Of a stretch of DNA of 64,000 nt, positions 61,194 through 64,000 are shown one piece after another; position 1 is the first letter of the stretch, and the number at the start of each line of letters is the position of its first letter. The DNA lies in contig JBFXGM010000020.1 in NCBI GenBank assembly GCA_050178015.1, positions 1-64,000 on the forward strand, written 5' to 3'. The position numbers were made by a program, and so were the translations under genes. This DNA comes from Gaoshiqia sp050178015. GTDB lineage: Bacteria > Bacteroidota > Bacteroidia > Bacteroidales > Prolixibacteraceae. The notes beneath the pieces are model-generated. The model did not search any database and was not told the DNA's origin. It worked only from the letters and a program-made list of their open reading frames with translations.

Positions 61194-64000
61194 TTAGTTT
61201 CGTAGTCCGAAATAAAAATACAAGGTTCGACTGACGGGTTTGTCCATGACGTTGAGCTCGCCCGCCGGGCCCAGGCTTTTCGTATCGTTGCTGATGCCCA
61301 TGGCCAGCTTGGTTCCGATCGGGGGAATGCCATCCAAAAAGGAAATGTTGCCGGTTGGCAAAGCCGGGTAGTTTTTTGGGCCGGATATTCCGTAAAAATC
61401 GAACAGGCGGACAAACAGATCGTCTTCCTGGGCAACCACGGTAAACTTGCCATGCACGGTGTTGAATTCCACCCAGGACACATCGGCATAATATCCTTTA
61501 AACTGTGGATAATCCCACGAGTTATCTCCGGGCAAGACATTGTTGTACAATCGTTGATACGTATCCAATGTGGCTCCCTGCAAGCGGTTTTTCCACACGT
61601 GCGTGGGGCCGCGGCCCAGCCACTTGGCACCAATCACGTCCGACTCCGGAAAATCGAAGCTGACACCCGTAAAATACTGGCCGCCATCCACCTGGTATTC
61701 GTAATCCATTTGCAGCCAGCCACTGCTGTACATCGTCCAGTTCACTTCTTTCAAATCGCCCGAATAGGTCATTTTCACGACATGCGCATGGGCTGTTTCC
61801 TCGTGCGTAACGCGAATCAATTCAGATTCGCCACTCGCCAGCACCGGCCCGTTATTAAAGGGAATGGGCAGCCCAAAATCATTTTGAACAGACACCAAAA
61901 GCCCGCTGTTCGTATTGAAAGTCACCCCAATCCCGGACGCCTTCATGGTCAGTAAACTATCTTTTTCGGTCACTTCCACCTTCGAACTCAGCTTATCATC
62001 GCCGGCCTGCTGCTCAATGGGCAGGATGTTATCCTCCTCAATTCCCTGGGCCTTCAGCTTTTTCAGCCGCTCCTTTTCCGCTTCACTCAGTTCCTTTTCA
62101 ACCAGTTGAACCACCGCATTGGTGTTGCCATCCGTTTTCCAGCTCCAGCAGTAAATCTCGTCACCCGAAGGAGCAAAGGCACGCAACAACAAAGCGTCAT
62201 ATTGCTGGTAATCTTCCGGCAATTCCAGTTTCAATTCTCCTTTTTGAACCGGGGCCACGTCCGGGCTTTCGGCTTGCCCTTCCTTCATCACTTTTTGATA
62301 GACGCCCCGCTCTTCGGGCAAGCTGAAGTTCACCAACTGCCACTCAAAGCGAACGTCTGCGAGGTTGGTAAAATGATGACGATTTTCTACCGGAATCCGG
62401 CCATCAAATTCGGCCGGCAGTTTGTCCAGCGCAATTTTCACCGGACTGTAAATTTCGCGCATGGCATAAAAGCTGCCTTCCTTCTCACGGTGCGGACCAA
62501 CCAGTCCGTCGGGCGCATTCACACGGTTGACGTCGATCGTGCCATCCAAATCGGTGCGGACCAAACCTTCGTCGGCCAGCACCCACGAAAAGCCGCCCGC
62601 TGCCCGTTCCGAATGCCAAAACAGTTCCCAATAATCAGCCAGGGCAGCAGCGCCGCCACCATCATCCTGGGCATGCAGGAACTCGGTGGGCATGTAAATC
62701 AAGTCGCCTTCCAATATCTTTTTTGAACTGTAATAGGTTTCGTAGTGGTTGCAATCTACCCCGTTAAAATCGTTGCCCGGCCGGTGGTGCGCATGAATGA
62801 CCGGGCGATTCGAGGGATCATAAATGGCGTAATCATCATCCAGCTCCTTGTTGGTTCCGCCTTCGTTTCCGTTGCTCCAGAAGATGATGGACGGATGGTT
62901 CACATCGCGGATCACCAACTCTCGAACCAGTTTGCTACCCGACTCCGTGTCGTAAGCATTCTGCCAGCCTGCCAATTCGTTCATGACAAACAAACCCAGC
63001 GAGTCGCAGTAATTGAGAAAAGCCTTGTCGGGCGGATAATGCGCGCAACGCACAGCGTTCATGTTCATTTCCTTGATCAGCCGAACATCATTCAAATCGA
63101 TGGTGGCATTGACGCTGCGCCCGGTTTCGGGCCAAAAAACGTGGCGGTTGACGCCTTTCATCTTCACTTTGGTGCCGTTGACATAAATTCCGTCGCTCTC
63201 ACGGATTTCAATGGTTCGGAAACCAAACTTCTCGCGGAGCTCGTAAGTGGTTTTATTACCGTTTTTCAGGCTCACTTTCACCGAATAAAGGTTGGGCGTT
63301 TCGGGTGTCCACGGCTTAGCCTGGGCTACCTGGCACCTCATGGTGACCAGCGAATCACCAGCACCCGCTTTGGCTTCGCAGCTTTGAACGCGATTTCCTG
63401 CAGCATCAAATATTTCAGCCAAAATGGTTTGTTTCTTTTCGAGCCTGACAGGGAAAACATCCATCGAAAAGCTACCGTCAGCCTGGCCATTAATGGCTAC
63501 GCGGTCGATAAAGGATTCGGGCACGGCCTCAAGATAAACCGGACGGTAGATTCCGCCAAATATCCAGTAGTCGGCAAAACGCTCGGCCCGGTTGACCGAG
63601 TGGTTGGCTGACATTTTATGGACGGTGACTTCCAGTTCGTTCTCCTGTCCGGCTTTCAGCTTGTCGGAAATATCATATCGAAAGCGGTAAAACGATCCCT
63701 GATGAACCGGACCGGCCAGCTCGCCATTGATTTTCACTTCCGTGCCGGTCATCGATCCTTCAAAAACAATGAAAATGGTTTTGTCCTTCCAGTCCTGCGG
63801 AACGGAAAACTGGTGTTTGTAGATTCCCGTTTCATCCGAAAACTTGTGCTTCTTTCCGTAGGTGCGGTAGTCGCGGCCATAGTCGTATTCGCCAAACCCC
63901 TGCTGTTCCCAGTGCGAAGGCACTTCGATGGTGCTCCACACGCCGCTGTTTCGTCCCGAAGTGCAGTAAAAATCCCAGGTCACCGTGTTCTCATTATCGG
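61194..64000 (-). CDS. GH2-family beta-galactosidase-like enzyme, 5' end outside the window
   Basis: At least 935 residues. The frame is open to the right edge without a stop, so the start and signal peptide are missing. The jelly-roll sugar-binding domain has EVPSHWEQQGFGEYDYG, the Ig domain follows, and the TIM barrel has VKMKGVNRHVFWPETGRSVN. The acid/base Glu is in FWSNGNEGGTNKE and the nucleophile Glu in YMPTEFLHAQDDGGG. A C-terminal galactose-mutarotase-like region follows (about 660-920). The LacZ-like architecture suggests removal of beta-linked galactose (galactan side chains) or a related uronic acid. Confidence 0.9.
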   Translation of the reverse strand, partial: DNENTVTWDFYCTSGRNSGVWSTIEVPSHWEQQGFGEYDYGRDYRTYGKKHKFSDETGIYKHQFSVPQDWKDKTIFIVFEGSMTGTEVKINGELAGPVHQGSFYRFRYDISDKLKAGQENELEVTVHKMSANHSVNRAERFADYWIFGGIYRPVYLEAVPESFIDRVAINGQADGSFSMDVFPVRLEKKQTILAEIFDAAGNRVQSCEAKAGAGDSLVTMRCQVAQAKPWTPETPNLYSVKVSLKNGNKTTYELREKFGFRTIEIRESDGIYVNGTKVKMKGVNRHVFWPETGRSVNATIDLNDVRLIKEMNMNAVRCAHYPPDKAFLNYCDSLGLFVMNELAGWQNAYDTESGSKLVRELVIRDVNHPSIIFWSNGNEGGTNKELDDDYAIYDPSNRPVIHAHHRPGNDFNGVDCNHYETYYSSKKILEGDLIYMPTEFLHAQDDGGGAAALADYWELFWHSERAAGGFSWVLADEGLVRTDLDGTIDVNRVNAPDGLVGPHREKEGSFYAMREIYSPVKIALDKLPAEFDGRIPVENRHHFTNLADVRFEWQLVNFSLPEERGVYQKVMKEGQAESPDVAPVQKGELKLELPEDYQQYDALLLRAFAPSGDEIYCWSWKTDGNTNAVVQLVEKELSEAEKERLKKLKAQGIEEDNILPIEQQAGDDKLSSKVEVTEKDSLLTMKASGIGVTFNTNSGLLVSVQNDFGLPIPFNNGPVLASGESELIRVTHEETAHAHVVKMTYSGDLKEVNWTMYSSGWLQMDYEYQVDGGQYFTGVSFDFPESDVIGAKWLGRGPTHVWKNRLQGATLDTYQRLYNNVLPGDNSWDYPQFKGYYADVSWVEFNTVHGKFTVVAQEDDLFVRLFDFYGISGPKNYPALPTGNISFLDGIPPIGTKLAMGISNDTKSLGPAGELNVMDKPVSRTLYFYFGLRN

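Noticed and set aside
62745..63611. A 288-codon plus-strand frame antisense to the GH2 gene
   Set aside because: A shadow of the GH2 reading frame; no recognisable features.
1..64000. Search for CRISPR arrays, tRNA and rRNA genes, phage or defence genes
   Set aside because: No array of spaced direct repeats, no cloverleaf or rRNA-like sequence and no recognisable defence family was seen. The tandem repeats at 54541 and 57334 have no spacers.

Overview
The window looks like chromosomal DNA of an anaerobic or facultative Bacteroidetes, probably of the Marinilabiliales/Prolixibacteraceae type. The evidence is a SusC/SusD pair with an ECF sigma/FecR regulator, a bactofilin-AtpZ-atpBEFHAG operon without atpDC, a yceD-rpmF-fabH block, a bacterial DXS, and many upstream regions carrying the Bacteroidetes -7 element TAnnTTTG. 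The family placement is an inference; no rRNA or tRNA gene was seen.

Layout. (1) 1-13808, minus strand: an exopolysaccharide/capsule operon. In transcription order it encodes a Wza-type export lipoprotein, a Wzc-type tyrosine autokinase, a hexapeptide acyltransferase, a Wzx flippase, a Wzy/O-antigen ligase-like protein, a GT4, a WbpO/TviB-type UDP-sugar dehydrogenase, a WbpP/TviC-type 4-epimerase, a CE4 polysaccharide deacetylase, another GT4 and a FemAB/GNAT-like protein. It ends in a third GT4 cut after about 85 codons by an IS3-family element whose right end is at base 120. The dehydrogenase/epimerase pair predicts a UDP-GalNAc-uronic acid precursor, so the polymer is probably acidic. (2) 13809-14467: a 659-bp gene-free upstream region with an 18-bp dyad. 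(3) 14468-23391, plus strand: housekeeping genes pyrH, frr, a DUF1080 protein, a PHP phosphatase, dxs, a sensor kinase, yceD-rpmF, fabH and a MaoC-like hydratase. (4) 23507-29567: bactofilin, atpZ, a small membrane protein and the F1Fo genes a, c, b, delta, alpha, gamma. (5) 29643-32307, minus strand: rplM-rpsI-rpsB-tsf, with structured leaders. (6) 32706-39929: a 3-methyladenine glycosylase behind an almost leaderless promoter, a POT-like transporter, an S41 protease, a response regulator anchored by a C-terminal membrane helix, coaX and two tandem DUF2807 proteins.

(7) 40121-64000: a polysaccharide utilisation locus. The plus strand has ECF sigma, FecR, SusC with an STN signalling domain, and SusD. 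The convergent minus-strand genes encode GH2 (running off the right edge), a very large DUF4450-like/six-hairpin protein, a Tat-exported five-bladed propeller hydrolase, a double-SGNH esterase, a PL11 rhamnogalacturonan lyase fused to a CE12-type esterase, a GH105 unsaturated uronyl hydrolase and a GH95. Together they fit uptake and breakdown of acetylated rhamnogalacturonan-I: deacetylation, lyase cleavage, removal of the unsaturated uronic acid, and removal of galactose and fucose/galactose side groups.

The most unusual structures are non-coding and lie in the PUL: a near-identical 29-bp palindrome in two different gaps, a four-copy 22-bp tandem array upstream of the propeller hydrolase gene, and a three-copy exact 20-bp repeat that contains the stop codon of the double-SGNH gene. 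No clearly new defence or biosynthetic system was found.
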